Shown here one piece after another: positions 1 to 8,423 of a stretch of DNA of 64,000 bases. Made by a program: the position numbers and the translations under genes. The stretch covers positions 62,001-126,000 of the forward strand of contig CAZEQJ010000001.1 of NCBI GenBank assembly GCA_964514385.1. Reading direction: 5' to 3'. The first letter of the stretch is position 1. Each line of letters begins with the position of its first letter. The notes under the pieces are model-generated. The model had not been told where the DNA came from and did no database searches. It saw only the letters and a program-made list of their open reading frames with translations. The stretch comes from CAZEQJ01 sp964514385. GTDB taxonomy: Bacteria; Bacteroidota; Bacteroidia; Cytophagales; Cyclobacteriaceae.

Positions 1-243
1 GAAACCATTATCATTGAAGGTAATCATTACTTTCCACCTGAATCCATTAATAAGGAATTTTTCAGTACCACCGATAGTCACACAGTTTGCCCATGGAAAG
101 GAGAAGCGTCATATTATGATATCAAGGTCAATGGCGATACCAACGAGGATGCCGCATGGTACTACCCTTCACCCAAGGAGGCGGCGCTAAAGATCAAAGA
201 CTATGTAGCTTTCTGGCATGGTGTGGAAGTAACGAACTCCTAA
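1..243 (+). CDS. DUF427 domain protein, C-terminal part
   Basis: An open frame enters from the left edge and stops at 241-243, giving 80 residues without the true start. The segments HTVCPWKGEASYY and AAWYYPSPKEAA, followed by VAFWHGVEV, are the hallmark of the small beta-rich DUF427 family. Family members are about 90-130 residues, so most of the protein is visible. The function of DUF427 is not established; no catalytic claim is made. It ends 11 bases before the next small membrane-protein gene on the same strand. Confidence 0.85.
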   Translation, partial: ETIIIEGNHYFPPESINKEFFSTTDSHTVCPWKGEASYYDIKVNGDTNEDAAWYYPSPKEAALKIKDYVAFWHGVEVTNS

Positions 244-254
244 TCCCGCTAATC

Positions 255-458
255 ATGAGGCGGCTTCGCAAAAGCATATTTTTAGTGCTGTTGATATTGT
301 TGCTGCTAAACATCAGTATCATTATAAAGAAATGGCAAAGTGAAAATTTGCTGACCCGGCTGAAGACAAAGGCAGGAAACTCCCTGGTAATTGGCGTACA
401 TGAAATATATATTGAACTGGAAACTTTGGTAAAAAACTATACATTTGAAGCCCGGTGA
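255..458 (+). CDS. Small single-pass membrane protein
   Basis: A 67-residue protein starting MRRLRKS, then about 16 strongly hydrophobic residues (IFLVLLILLLLNISII), then a charged tail. The N-terminus is positively charged, so a single inner-membrane anchor with the C-terminal tail outside is likely. The ATG at 255 is chosen because the hydrophobic segment follows directly; an upstream extension would run through the DUF427 gene. Its stop (TGA 456-458) overlaps the start of the radical SAM gene, which suggests translational coupling. No family recognised. Confidence 0.6.
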   Translation: MRRLRKSIFLVLLILLLLNISIIIKKWQSENLLTRLKTKAGNSLVIGVHEIYIELETLVKNYTFEAR

Positions 459-1486
459 TGAAGGTGCCTCATTTGTACGATTCTATAAATTTTATATCGA
501 AGTCCTCCTACCCTAAAGCGCTCAACTTTTTCCAGTTGTGGAGCAGCTTCCGGAGATCGCGCAGGCTGGGTCTGCCTGAGATAAGCGGATTTCCAGCCTC
601 TATTGCCATAGAACCTACGACTTCATGTAATTTGCGATGCCCGGAGTGCCCCAGCGGACTGAGGTCCTTTACCAGAGCCACCGGTTCACTTGATCCTGGT
701 CTTTTTCGTAAAGTAGCCGACGAACTCAAAGAACACCTCGTTAATCTGACATTTTATTTTCAGGGCGAACCATATCTTAACCCTCATTTTCTGGATATGG
801 TAGAGCATGCCAGTGACAACAATATTTACACGATGACCAGCACTAATGCGCACTACCTGCATAAAGATGAAAAGGTAAAGCAGACAGTGCGATCCGGGCT
901 GAGCCGCATCATCATCAGTATTGATGGCATCACCCAGGCATCGTATCAGGATTATCGTGTAGGAGGCAAGCTTGACCGGGTTATCGAGGGTACAAAAAAC
1001 CTGGTGAGCTGGAAGAAAAAGTTGCGCTCAATGACACCACATATTGTCTGGCAGTTTTTAGTTAGCGGAAAGAATGAGCATGAAATTGGCGCATTGCATC
1101 AGCTGGCGAAATCGCTGGGCGTAAACGAAGTAAAGCTAAAGTCTATTCAGGTGTATGATTTTGAGCACGGGTCACCTCTTATTCCACAAAATGAAAAATA
1201 TTCACGGTACAGAAAACTCAAAAATGGTAAATACGAAATTAAAAATAAGCTAGAGGACCACTGCTGGAAAATGTGGCACAGCGCTGTCATCACATGGGAT
1301 GGAAACGTGCTTCCTTGCTGTTTCGACAAAGATGGGCAATATGTGATGGGGAATGTAACAGAAACATCATTTGAAGACATCTGGTATGGGGATACGTACC
1401 AGAATTTCCGTAAAACACTTTTAAAAGGGCGAAAAGAGATAGACATTTGCAGAAATTGTTCAGAAGGCACACCAGTCTGGGTATAG
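458..1486 (+). CDS. Radical SAM protein with SPASM domain
   Basis: 342 residues. The radical SAM cluster motif is CNLRCPEC (C57, C61, C64), which binds the [4Fe-4S] cluster that cleaves S-adenosylmethionine. The C-terminal part has the paired cysteines PCCFDKDG and CRNCSEG of a SPASM region, which binds auxiliary clusters. SPASM proteins usually modify peptides or proteins or act in envelope and cofactor pathways; the substrate here cannot be read from sequence. The start is ATG 458 overlapping the previous stop (TGATG); a GTG at 455 is an alternative. Four bases separate it from the methionine sulfoxide reductase gene. Confidence 0.85.
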   Translation: MKVPHLYDSINFISKSSYPKALNFFQLWSSFRRSRRLGLPEISGFPASIAIEPTTSCNLRCPECPSGLRSFTRATGSLDPGLFRKVADELKEHLVNLTFYFQGEPYLNPHFLDMVEHASDNNIYTMTSTNAHYLHKDEKVKQTVRSGLSRIIISIDGITQASYQDYRVGGKLDRVIEGTKNLVSWKKKLRSMTPHIVWQFLVSGKNEHEIGALHQLAKSLGVNEVKLKSIQVYDFEHGSPLIPQNEKYSRYRKLKNGKYEIKNKLEDHCWKMWHSAVITWDGNVLPCCFDKDGQYVMGNVTETSFEDIWYGDTYQNFRKTLLKGRKEIDICRNCSEGTPVWV

Positions 1487-1490
1487 CATT

Positions 1491-1970
1491 ATGGCAGAAG
1501 AAATCTCAATATCAGGAAGTACGAAAGCTGAAATTTACAGTGCATTATTACCACAGCTAAAGGGGTTGATGCAAGGCGAGCCTAACATCATCGCCAACCT
1601 GGCCAATATTGCTGCCGGCCTTAAGGAAGCCTTTGGGTTCTTTTGGGTTGGCTTTTATCTTGTGGAGGATGGGGAGCTGGTACTTGCCCCATTTCAGGGT
1701 CCGGTGGCCTGTACACGCATACAAAAAGGCAAAGGCGTATGTGGCACCGCCTGGGAGAACGATGAGGTGATCATTGTGGAGGATGTGGAGCAGTTTCCGG
1801 GGCACATTGCCTGTAATGCTGCATCAAAATCTGAAATCGTCCTTCCCATCCATAAAAACGGTGTCGTAACAGGTGTACTCGATATCGACTCCGACTCATT
1901 AAATGACTTTGACGAAACAGACAGGAAATTCCTGCTGGAAGTTGTGAAGCTAATAGAAACCATAATTTAA
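1491..1970 (+). CDS. msrC: Free methionine-(R)-sulfoxide reductase (GAF fold)
   Basis: 159 residues, a single GAF domain of the fRMsr family, which reduces free L-methionine-(R)-sulfoxide with thioredoxin. The three family cysteines are present at C74 (VACTRI), C84 (GVCGTAW) and C108 (HIACNAASKSEI). Their spacing matches C84, C94 and C118 of the E. coli enzyme. The active-site loop is followed by GVLDIDSDS, also typical. The stop overlaps the next start by one base (TAATG), so it is probably translationally coupled to the arginine deiminase. Confidence 0.9.
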   Translation: MAEEISISGSTKAEIYSALLPQLKGLMQGEPNIIANLANIAAGLKEAFGFFWVGFYLVEDGELVLAPFQGPVACTRIQKGKGVCGTAWENDEVIIVEDVEQFPGHIACNAASKSEIVLPIHKNGVVTGVLDIDSDSLNDFDETDRKFLLEVVKLIETII

Positions 1971-3175
1971 TGTCTTACAAGCTATCATCCGAATTTGGAT
2001 TCTTAGAAGAGGTGATACTCCATTCACCGGGATTTGAAATCGACCGGCTGACACCCGAAAATATGCAGGACCTTTTGTTTGAGGACGTTCCATTTTTTGA
2101 CCTCATGCTCAAGGAGCATCATGAATTTTCATCGCTGATCAGAATTACCAGTAATGCAAGTGTGCATAAGCTGCATCAGCTGCTATACGAAGTGCTTCGC
2201 GACGAGGCTGTTGCAGCTTCACTTTTGGCCAAAGTGGTAAAAGGTACAACTATTGAGGCCATGGTAGAGGAAATCATGAGTCGCTTTACGCGGGCACAAC
2301 TGGTTAACGCCCTGATAGGTGGATTGCGTTATCGTGAGCTCAAGCGTAAATTCCCAACCGTAAATATACCCGGTGTAGATGAGTTTGACTTTATTCTGCC
2401 ACCAAGTCCAAACTCATACTTTATGCGAGATCCGGCTGCTGTGGTGCAGAGTGGAGTCATTATCTCAAAAATGAAATATGATGGCCGCCAGCGTGAGGCC
2501 GGCATCATGGATACAATCTTCAGGCATCACCCCCATTTCAAAGGTCAAACTCAGTTTATGTATGAAGGTGAGTCTGAAACTGAATCGATTGAGGGTGGAG
2601 ATATCATCATCATTTCGCCAAAAGCACTCGCCATTGGTGTAAGTGAAAGAACCTCACTCGAAGCGGTTAAAAAGGTGGCACACAACCTGTTCCAAAACGA
2701 GCAGGTCAGCCGGGTATATGCGGTGCATCTTCCATCGAAAAGAAATTTCATGCATCTGGATACCGTGTTTACCATTATCGATGAAAACCTGATCGTCACT
2801 TACCCTGAAGCTATTCAGACAATAGATCAGACCACCGTACTTTTTCCGGAGCAACGTGGAAATGAGGTGATCATAGCAGAGGAATTAAGAAAAAGGTCGC
2901 TATTGGACGTACTCAAGGACGAAATTGATTACCTTGAAGTAATAGAAACAGGTTTTGGCCACCCGGTATACTCCTCACGGGAGCAATGGTATGACGGTGC
3001 TAATGTATTTGCCATCGGCCCCCGAAGGGTCATCTCCTACGACCGGAACAAACATACCAACCGGGCGCTTCGTGAAGCCGGAGTAGAGGTTTTCACTACA
3101 TCTTCCAGTGAGCTATCGCGTGGCCTCGGAGGACCTCGCTGCATGACCATGCCGATAAAAAGAAGTGAGTTTTGA
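1970..3175 (+). CDS. arcA: Arginine deiminase
   Basis: 401 residues, the usual length for ArcA, which hydrolyses L-arginine to citrulline and ammonia. Guanidino-modifying-enzyme motifs are seen in order: FMRDP, ESIEGGD, HLDTVFTII with the catalytic histidine, and C391 in GGPRCMTMPI, the nucleophile. ArcB (ornithine carbamoyltransferase) and ArcC (carbamate kinase) are not in this window, so a full ATP-yielding arginine pathway cannot be inferred. The gene sits between fRMsr (1-base overlap) and the ceramidase-like gene (4-base overlap). Confidence 0.92.
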   Translation: MSYKLSSEFGFLEEVILHSPGFEIDRLTPENMQDLLFEDVPFFDLMLKEHHEFSSLIRITSNASVHKLHQLLYEVLRDEAVAASLLAKVVKGTTIEAMVEEIMSRFTRAQLVNALIGGLRYRELKRKFPTVNIPGVDEFDFILPPSPNSYFMRDPAAVVQSGVIISKMKYDGRQREAGIMDTIFRHHPHFKGQTQFMYEGESETESIEGGDIIIISPKALAIGVSERTSLEAVKKVAHNLFQNEQVSRVYAVHLPSKRNFMHLDTVFTIIDENLIVTYPEAIQTIDQTTVLFPEQRGNEVIIAEELRKRSLLDVLKDEIDYLEVIETGFGHPVYSSREQWYDGANVFAIGPRRVISYDRNKHTNRALREAGVEVFTTSSSELSRGLGGPRCMTMPIKRSEF

Positions 3176-4449
3176 AGATTGCAGTTCGACTCGTCTTAGC
3201 TAGTGCTGCACTGCTCATTCTGCTCTTCTTTCTTTTATTTTCTTTTTCACCTCCTGATGCCACCAACGGAAAATGGGTCAGTATCAATGAAATAAATCAT
3301 AATGACTCCATTATCAAAGGAGGGTGGTCACAGATGAACTTATGGGTTAGTGATTATAATATTCTGGCAGGCTACAGGAAAAGGCCTGGATTTACTCAGG
3401 TACTTGATACCCCTAAAATAACTGCTGTAGTATTCCATACTGCGCCAAAAAAAACTGCATGGATCAATGCAGACCTCCTGTTGTTCCCTCCTGATGTAAA
3501 AACCACGCTCGAAGAACTCCTTGGTGATCAATTTACATTTTATTACACTGCTTCCCACACGCATCACAGCTTCGGTGGATGGGAACCTTCACTTGCAGGA
3601 CGGATCATTGCCGGCAGATATAATACTGATGTGCCTACAGAGATTACCTCAAGAATAATCGGTTGTCTGCAGGACGCCTCAGAAAAGAACGAGCCACTTT
3701 ACCTGCATACAGCCCGTCTGCCCTTTGAAAAATGGAATAAAAACCGGCTTTCTGACGCCCCCAGTCAGCCAGATTTGCTGCAATTGATGCTGGCAAGTCC
3801 ATCCGATACCCTTGAAAGTTATAGCTATGCTCCTCACCCGACCACCATTCATGCGCAGCGTCCTTATCTCACCAATGATTATCCGGGCTGGTGGCAGCGA
3901 CATATACTGCAAAAAAAACGCACCCCCTTGATGTTTGCCGGGCCTGTAGGCGGTTTATCGGTACAGGAATATGGTTTGCCTGAACATACTTTGCAGGATT
4001 CTATGTTACATCACCTTATTACTGAAAGTGAAAAAGTTGATGTCGTATGGAAGCCGCTCCATGATATCCGGCATATACGCCATCGTTATGGCAAGGTGAA
4101 GCCTGCACTGAGGATTGATGATGACATTTATATGCGTCCGTGGCTCTTTGGTATTCTTTTCAATTCACTGGAGCTGGAAGTAAATCAGATGTCATTAAAC
4201 GGGCTCACATTATTTGGCGTGCCAGCCGATTACAATGGAGAACTTACCCTAAACCTGCCTGATGATGTGTGGGTAACCAGCTTCAGTGGTAATTATCTGG
4301 GTTATATCAGTCCGGAAAAATATTATCACAATTCAAGCCACGAAGAGATACGTAGTTTAAACTGGGTGCTACCCCATGTTTCTCAGGAAATTGACAGTCT
4401 TATGAATAATCGATCCATCACGAAACCAAACAACGGGCTGCCCGGTTAA
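3172..4449 (+). CDS. Neutral ceramidase-like secreted or membrane-anchored protein
   Basis: 425 residues with an N-terminal hydrophobic segment (residues 5-24, signal or anchor). Motifs resemble the neutral/alkaline ceramidase family, zinc amidases that cleave N-acyl-sphingosine: YTASHTHHSFGGW (zinc-binding histidines), FAGPVGGLSVQEYG, and near the end GVPADYNGEL and FSGNYLGYISPEKYY. It is shorter than classical neutral ceramidases (600 residues or more), so this may be a core-domain form. The start is TTG at 3172, whose last two bases form the upstream TGA stop (TTGA). Family assignment is by motif only. Confidence 0.65.
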   Translation: MKIAVRLVLASAALLILLFFLLFSFSPPDATNGKWVSINEINHNDSIIKGGWSQMNLWVSDYNILAGYRKRPGFTQVLDTPKITAVVFHTAPKKTAWINADLLLFPPDVKTTLEELLGDQFTFYYTASHTHHSFGGWEPSLAGRIIAGRYNTDVPTEITSRIIGCLQDASEKNEPLYLHTARLPFEKWNKNRLSDAPSQPDLLQLMLASPSDTLESYSYAPHPTTIHAQRPYLTNDYPGWWQRHILQKKRTPLMFAGPVGGLSVQEYGLPEHTLQDSMLHHLITESEKVDVVWKPLHDIRHIRHRYGKVKPALRIDDDIYMRPWLFGILFNSLELEVNQMSLNGLTLFGVPADYNGELTLNLPDDVWVTSFSGNYLGYISPEKYYHNSSHEEIRSLNWVLPHVSQEIDSLMNNRSITKPNNGLPG

Positions 4450-4455
4450 AAAAGC

Positions 4456-5499
4456 ATGTTAGAGGATATTAGGGAATATAATCTGGACCAGTTGGAGGAA
4501 GCGATCACGCGGTTGGGAGAAAAAAAATTCCGCGCACGGCAGGTATACGAATGGCTTTGGAAGAAGTCAGCTGTCAGCTTTGACGAAATGACCAACCTGT
4601 CGCTGAAATTACGTGATGACCTCAAGAATGAATACCGCATCTCGCCTATTACAACAAAGGATGAGCAACTAAGCAGCGATGGTACGATCAAAAGTGCCTT
4701 TCAGCTTCACGATGACCACCTGATTGAAGGGGTGCTCATACCATCCGATGACCGGATGACAGCCTGTGTTTCTTCTCAGGTAGGCTGTAGCCTTAGTTGT
4801 AAATTTTGCGCTACCGGATACATGAAGCGGATGCGCAATCTCACGGCTGGGGAGATATACGATCAGGTTGTGAATATTGACCGCCAGTCGAGAGCAAAAT
4901 ATGGGCAGCCTCTATCAAATATTGTGTTTATGGGCATGGGCGAACCCCTCCTGAACTACAAGAATTTACTCACAGCCATTGACCGGATCACCTCGCCCGA
5001 TGGATTACATATGGCAGCCAAAAGGATCACCGTATCTACTGCCGGCATTGAAAAGATGATCCGTAAATTGGGCGATGACCAGGTCCGCTTCAACCTTGCC
5101 TTAAGTCTTCATGCTGCAAATGACGAAAAGCGCAACCAGATCATGCCCATCAATGAGTCTAACACATTAGAAAACCTTGCAGCTGCATTACTACATTTCA
5201 AAACCAGCACCGGCAATCCGGTTACATTGGAGTATATTCTATTTTACAACTTCAATGACGGTGATGAGGACGCCGAGCAACTTACCCGTTTTGCCCGCAA
5301 AGTAGATGCTAAAGTCAATATTATAGAGTATAACCCGATTGAGGAAGCTGATTTTATCAACACCACGGACGACAGACTTACAAAATTTGCCAGGATACTT
5401 CAGCAGCACCAGGTTCGTGTGACGGTACGCCGCAGCCGGGGAAAAGATATTGATGCAGCATGTGGTCAGCTGGCCAATAAGAACAAGACCGTGAAATAA
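4456..5499 (+). CDS. rlmN: 23S rRNA (adenine2503-C2)-methyltransferase RlmN
   Basis: 347 residues. The radical SAM motif CSLSCKFC (C111, C115, C118), the GMGEPLLNY segment and the C-terminal cysteine C336 (DAACGQL), which forms the transient methylcysteine/RNA link, define RlmN. It methylates C2 of A2503 in 23S rRNA and A37 of some tRNAs. The N-terminal helical domain (residues 1-90) includes the RARQVYEWLWKK segment typical of the family. It follows the ceramidase-like gene by six bases and ends the compact plus-strand run. Confidence 0.95.
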   Translation: MLEDIREYNLDQLEEAITRLGEKKFRARQVYEWLWKKSAVSFDEMTNLSLKLRDDLKNEYRISPITTKDEQLSSDGTIKSAFQLHDDHLIEGVLIPSDDRMTACVSSQVGCSLSCKFCATGYMKRMRNLTAGEIYDQVVNIDRQSRAKYGQPLSNIVFMGMGEPLLNYKNLLTAIDRITSPDGLHMAAKRITVSTAGIEKMIRKLGDDQVRFNLALSLHAANDEKRNQIMPINESNTLENLAAALLHFKTSTGNPVTLEYILFYNFNDGDEDAEQLTRFARKVDAKVNIIEYNPIEEADFINTTDDRLTKFARILQQHQVRVTVRRSRGKDIDAACGQLANKNKTVK

Positions 5500-5553
5500 C
5501 AATTCTTTAATATTAGGGATAATTCGTTATCATTGTGATCTAATTTCACGTCC

Positions 5554-7254
5554 ATGAAGAAAATCCTCATAATATTATTATCTCTTTTGTTATCCATTCA
5601 TGTCTTCGGACAGGATGAAGCAAATAACGGGATCAACCAATCGGTGGGAGATATACTGGACCGAATCACAAACACAATATTCACCTCAGTCACTTTTACG
5701 ATAAAGTACAAGCCTGCAGATCCCGCTGTTTATGAGGATGCAAAGGTGTATGTAGGGCCTGCAAATGCCTCCTTGATTGAGGATATCAGATCAAGGTCTG
5801 TTAGTGCCCGGGAGGCGAGAAAGCAATTAATGGAATTAAGTTCCCAAAATATTCTTAGTGAGGAAGAGTTGCAGACTCTTGACAGGAAGCTATTTAACCC
5901 TATTACCATGCCTGTGGTAATCATATGGCTGATCGTTGGCGCCATCATCTTTACCGTGTATATGGGTTTTATCAATATTCGTGGATTCAAACATGCCATT
6001 GACGTGGTGAGGGGTCGTTTTGATGACCCGGATGACCCGGGTGAGGTTTCACATTTCCAGGCGCTTACGGCTGCTTTGTCGGGCACTGTAGGCCTTGGCA
6101 ATATTGCAGGTGTTGCCATCGCCATATCTGTCGGCGGGCCTGGTGCAACATTCTGGATGATCATTGCCGGACTCCTCGGCATGAGCAGTAAGTTTGTAGA
6201 GTGTACCCTTGGCTTGAAATACAGAACAGTCCATGCCAATGGTTCAGTATCTGGTGGTCCCATGTATTATCTGAGCCGGGGGCTGGCACGACAGGGGCTC
6301 GCAAGACTGGGAAAGGTACTGGCGTTTCTTTTCGCTGTTTTTTGTGTTGGCGGATCATTTGGTGGAGGTAATATGTCACAGATTAACCAGGCTACACAGC
6401 AGCTTATTAATATCACCGGTGGGGATGCCAGTTTTCTGGCAGACAGTCGCTGGATCTTCGGAATGATCATGGCGGGAGTTGTTGCCATGATTATTATCGG
6501 AGGCATAAAAAGTATAGCGAAAGTCACTGATAAGGTAGTGCCATTTATGGTAGTCATTTATTTGCTTGCTGCATTGGTCGTTATTTTTGTCAATGTCAGG
6601 GAAATTCCGGCAGCATTCGGCACTATATTCAACGGAGCCTTTGATGCACGCGCTATGTATGGAGGTATTATTGGTGTGCTGATCGTAGGTTTCCAGCGGT
6701 CTGCCTTTTCAAATGAAGCCGGCATTGGTTCAGCCTCTATAGCACATTCGGCTGCACGTACCGACGAGCCGGTAAGTGAGGGGATCGTAGCATTACTTGA
6801 GCCCTTTATTGATACGGTAATTGTATGTACAATGACTGCACTGGTAATCATCATTACCGGTAACCTCAACCCCGACGAAACACAGGGTGTGACCCTCACC
6901 AGCCAGGCTTTTGCATCAGTAATCTGGTGGTTTCCTTATATACTTTCTGTTGCCGTTATTTTATTCGCATTGTCCACTATGATATCATGGAGCTACTATG
7001 GACTTAAGAGCTGGACCTACCTGTTTGGCGAATCAAATGCCAGTGAATTTATCTACAAGTTTATGTTTTGTGGTTTCGTAGTGCTGGGTTCTACAATTGA
7101 GCTGACTTCAGTGTTTGGATTCAGCGACGCTATGATATTCGCAATGGCCTTTCCAAACGTACTGGGATTATATTTCCTCTCCAGGGAAGTACGAGATGAT
7201 TTAAGGAGCTACCTTGCCCGTGTCAGAAGCGGGGAAATCAAGAAATATTTTTAA
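5554..7254 (+). CDS. Sodium/proton:alanine symporter, AGCS family
   Basis: 566 residues. Residues 1-20 look like a signal peptide (MKKILIILLSLLLSIHVFGQ) and residues 21-120 are an extra-cytoplasmic-looking extension absent from standard AGCS carriers of about 450-480 residues. The AGCS core follows, with the signatures TALSGTVGLGNIAGVA, SGGPMYYLSRG and FSNEAGIGSASIAH and many membrane helices. Substrate is likely alanine or glycine taken up with Na+ or H+. The stop at 7252-7254 overlaps the stop of the convergent small lipoprotein gene by three bases. Confidence 0.9.
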   Translation: MKKILIILLSLLLSIHVFGQDEANNGINQSVGDILDRITNTIFTSVTFTIKYKPADPAVYEDAKVYVGPANASLIEDIRSRSVSAREARKQLMELSSQNILSEEELQTLDRKLFNPITMPVVIIWLIVGAIIFTVYMGFINIRGFKHAIDVVRGRFDDPDDPGEVSHFQALTAALSGTVGLGNIAGVAIAISVGGPGATFWMIIAGLLGMSSKFVECTLGLKYRTVHANGSVSGGPMYYLSRGLARQGLARLGKVLAFLFAVFCVGGSFGGGNMSQINQATQQLINITGGDASFLADSRWIFGMIMAGVVAMIIIGGIKSIAKVTDKVVPFMVVIYLLAALVVIFVNVREIPAAFGTIFNGAFDARAMYGGIIGVLIVGFQRSAFSNEAGIGSASIAHSAARTDEPVSEGIVALLEPFIDTVIVCTMTALVIIITGNLNPDETQGVTLTSQAFASVIWWFPYILSVAVILFALSTMISWSYYGLKSWTYLFGESNASEFIYKFMFCGFVVLGSTIELTSVFGFSDAMIFAMAFPNVLGLYFLSREVRDDLRSYLARVRSGEIKKYF

Positions 7255-7367
7255 ACATTCACTTCATCCGCTACCTCTGCTTTGGAGTAAGTAGGGCATG
7301 TTTTCTGTGTGCAAGAGGCTGCAAAGAATATCAAACCTAGAACTAATGCTATAACTACTTTTTTCAT
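7251..7367 (-). CDS. Tiny lipoprotein, 38 residues
   Basis: A 38-residue frame with a textbook lipoprotein signal: MKK, then VVIALVLGLIFF, then the lipobox AASC with the cysteine at position 19. The mature part is only about 20 residues and contains KTCPTYSKAEV. The next upstream base context is AAGG just before ATG. It is too short for ordinary gene calling, but a charged N-terminus, hydrophobic core and lipobox in one short frame are unlikely by chance. Function unknown. Its 3' end overlaps the end of the AGCS gene. Confidence 0.7.
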   Translation of the reverse strand: MKKVVIALVLGLIFFAASCTQKTCPTYSKAEVADEVNV

Positions 7368-7472
7368 CCTTACCTGTTTTTATTGCAATTTATTAAACAT
7401 AACGGATCAATTGCAAAAATATTCGCTAATAAAGGATAATTTCGATCAACATGCCACCGATCGGGATAAATT

Positions 7473-8423
7473 TCATCCAGCTACCAATAAATTACATCCC
7501 CTGATATCGGACTGATCCAATCTGCCAAGAATTTCCACTCCTCCGCTATTATATCTGGCCAGATCATCGGTCTGTATAAATGCACACGAGTCTTCATTCA
7601 TCAGGTCAATGATATTGAGTCCGCCGAAATTACGGGCTGGCCTGTAATTGAACGGGTCATTTATATCACGGATAACAAAATGCATATCTTTGGAAGGATA
7701 AAAAACACCGTCACCTTTAGCATAGGCCTGACTCAAAAGCTCTGTCATACCATATTCGCCATAAACTTTGGTGATGTTAAACTGCGTTTTTAGAAATTGA
7801 TGCAGCTCTTCACGGGTCCACTCCCTGCCCCTGCCTTTCATACCACCTGTCTCAAATATCATATTATCTTCAAAAGGCCGTGGGAACTGTTCTGCCAGTT
7901 GTATCAGGGCAAATGTGACACCAAATAGAATAAATTTTTCTCTCTGGTTGATTATTTCCTCGATTTGCCTTGCCAGATTTTCAAGATCATGCAGGTAAAA
8001 CCCACTTTTTTCTCCAAAAAAAGGCATCCAATGGTTTATCATGGCAATTAGGGATGAACCTTCTCTTTCCAGATATGAAGGTAACAACGCCAGCAGGTGG
8101 TGATTTTCCGTTCCAGGAAAAAAATCACGAAAGGTATGCAGGCTTTGCTGCAGGTAATGGCGTTCATTACGGATATGGTGCAGGCTGGGCACACTTCCGG
8201 TAGTGCCGCTGCTACTATATATTTTTTCAGTTTGCCATTCACCGGTTTTGACTTCAAAGGATTTAAAAAACTGGATAGGCAGAAAAGGTATATCCCAAAC
8301 CTTTTTTACATTTTTAGAGTCTTTACTTATAAGCATGCAATATTTCCGGTAGACAACATTTTTGTTAAATTGTCGGTGAAATAATGCGAGTGCTCTATTT
8401 TCAAAATCGGAATAAAGATGCAT
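7473..8423 (-). CDS. LuxE-like acyl-protein synthetase / acyltransferase
   Basis: 316 residues resembling the LuxE / acyl-protein synthetase branch of adenylate-forming enzymes. Supporting segments are IYSSSGTTGSVPS (the SSGTTG nucleotide loop), FETGGMKGRGRE, YGEYGMTELLSQ and a C-terminal ARYNSGGVEILGR. LuxE activates fatty acids for aldehyde synthesis in luminescent bacteria; no luxCDAB genes are nearby, so the role here is open, perhaps acyl-AMP formation for a lipid or secondary metabolite. The start ATG at 8423-8421 abuts the opposite-strand ATG at 8418-8420, so the two reading frames overlap by six bases at their 5' ends. Confidence 0.75.
   Translation of the reverse strand: MHLYSDFENRALALFHRQFNKNVVYRKYCMLISKDSKNVKKVWDIPFLPIQFFKSFEVKTGEWQTEKIYSSSGTTGSVPSLHHIRNERHYLQQSLHTFRDFFPGTENHHLLALLPSYLEREGSSLIAMINHWMPFFGEKSGFYLHDLENLARQIEEIINQREKFILFGVTFALIQLAEQFPRPFEDNMIFETGGMKGRGREWTREELHQFLKTQFNITKVYGEYGMTELLSQAYAKGDGVFYPSKDMHFVIRDINDPFNYRPARNFGGLNIIDLMNEDSCAFIQTDDLARYNSGGVEILGRLDQSDIRGCNLLVAG

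Noticed and set aside
5730..6263. 177-codon open frame on the minus strand inside the AGCS gene
   Set aside because: Antisense shadow; the plus-strand protein has clear family motifs and the antisense translation has none.
7309..7515. 68-codon plus-strand frame between AGCS and LuxE-like genes
   Set aside because: Overlaps the better-supported tiny lipoprotein on the other strand and runs into the LuxE-like gene; no signal or domain.
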